Below are positions 21,572 to 21,937 of a stretch of 21,937 bases of DNA, piece by piece. Origin of the DNA: Actinomycetes bacterium (GTDB lineage: Bacteria; Actinomycetota; Acidimicrobiia; Acidimicrobiales; RAAP-2); the NCBI GenBank assembly GCA_021799915.1, contig JAJYZN010000021.1:1-21937 (forward strand), read 5' to 3'. Within the stretch, counting starts at the first letter, position 1. Every line of letters begins with the position of its first letter. The position numbers and the translations under genes were made by a program. Under the pieces are notes generated by a model, which was given only the letters and a program-made list of their open reading frames with translations, ran no database searches and had not been told where the DNA came from.

Positions 21572-21937
21572 GTGACCGACGTGACCGGCGTCTCTGAGCG
21601 CCACGTCGCGCTCGACGGCGCGGTGAACTTCCGTGACATCGGCGGGTACCGAGCGCACGACGGCCGGCGTGTGCGCTGGAGGAGGGTGTTCCGGGCGGAC
21701 GGGCTCTCCGGCCTCACCGCGCACGACCGCGAGGTCGTCGGCCGGCTGGGCATCGTGACGGTCATCGATCTGCGCACGACTGTCGAGCTGGAGAGCGGCA
21801 AGTTCCCCGACGGGGAGATCCCGGTCCGTTTCCACCATCTCCCCCTGCTCGATGCCGTGCCCGACGCCGAGCGCTTCGAGATGGCGCCGGGCATGCTGGC
21901 CGCCCAGTACCAGGAGATCGCCCACGACGCAGGTCCT
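21572..21937 (+). CDS. Protein tyrosine phosphatase (Y_phosphatase3-like), 5' part
   Basis: 122 codons up to the window edge, no stop. From GTG 21572, 12 bp after the pspAB stop, the frame reads VALDGAVNFRDIGGYRAHDG, then RVFRADGLSGLTAHDREVV, LGIVTVIDLRTTVELE and HHLPLLDAVPDAERF. The NFRDIGGYR and IDLRT motifs identify the LipA/PtpB-like tyrosine/serine phosphatase family common in Actinobacteria. The catalytic Cys loop (HC-x-x-GKDRT) lies beyond the window, so activity cannot be judged. A second GTG at 21581 could be the start. It may be part of the psp transcription unit by spacing alone. Confidence 0.82.
   Translation, partial: MTDVTGVSERHVALDGAVNFRDIGGYRAHDGRRVRWRRVFRADGLSGLTAHDREVVGRLGIVTVIDLRTTVELESGKFPDGEIPVRFHHLPLLDAVPDAERFEMAPGMLAAQYQEIAHDAGP

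Noticed and set aside
1..21937. Mobile element or prophage causing the repeats
   Set aside because: No transposase, integrase, terminal inverted repeat or target duplication was seen; repeat units are local and unrelated.
1..21937. tRNA or rRNA genes
   Set aside because: No cloverleaf-like or rRNA-like stretch was noticed by eye; gaps between genes are short and mostly explained.

Overview
The window looks like a fragment of a high-GC actinobacterial genome, most likely class Acidimicrobiia or a relative. The pointers are a mycothiol S-conjugate amidase (Mca), a luciferase-like F420-type oxidoreductase, a PspA-HtpX-PspAB envelope-stress cluster, frequent GTG/TTG starts, and six genes whose start codon sits 6-8 nt after a TANNNT -10 hexamer (leaderless-type starts). 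The class assignment is an inference; no rRNA or tRNA gene is present to fix it. The first ~100-130 bases are different: AT-richer, and they read on the + strand as a piece of a TolC-type outer-membrane efflux protein. They cut off an alpha/beta hydrolase just before its expected nucleophile motif, so the left edge is probably a chimeric joint.

Layout. (1) 77-9282, minus strand: a six-gene block, in transcription order enoyl-CoA hydratase, acyl-CoA carboxylase beta, biotin-carboxylase/BCCP alpha, AtuA-like protein, MFS transporter, truncated hydrolase. The first four genes overlap by 1-4 bp (ATGA, TGATG, ATGA). An acyl-CoA dehydrogenase diverges from the head of the block at 9348. Together they make a plausible pathway for a branched or isoprenoid acyl-CoA: dehydrogenate, carboxylate, hydrate, plus an Atu-family partner and an uptake protein. 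(2) 10538-13034: a small conserved-looking protein, a RecB-like nuclease with Fe-S-type cysteines, a PAP2 phosphatase coupled to it, and a DsbA-fold protein. (3) 13157-16376: a luciferase-like oxidoreductase diverging from purK-purE across a perfectly phased 16-bp tandem array. (4) 16477-18071: a YdjC/ChbG-type deacetylase coupled to an unrecognised single-pass membrane protein with a collagen-like segment. (5) 18120-18977: mca, minus strand. (6) 19091-21937: pspA, htpX, pspAB and the start of a protein tyrosine phosphatase.

The most unusual property is the density of unrelated tandem repeats. Four genes carry in-frame arrays (periods 9, 15, 24, 57 bp) that add low-complexity peptide loops or tails to otherwise ordinary proteins (crotonase, PurK, PAP2, the YdjC-linked membrane protein). 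Two intergenic arrays have periods that are not multiples of three (16 and 5 bp), and both lie next to predicted leaderless promoters. No CRISPR array, transposase, integrase or RNA gene was recognised. No gene-free stretch exceeds about 220 bp.
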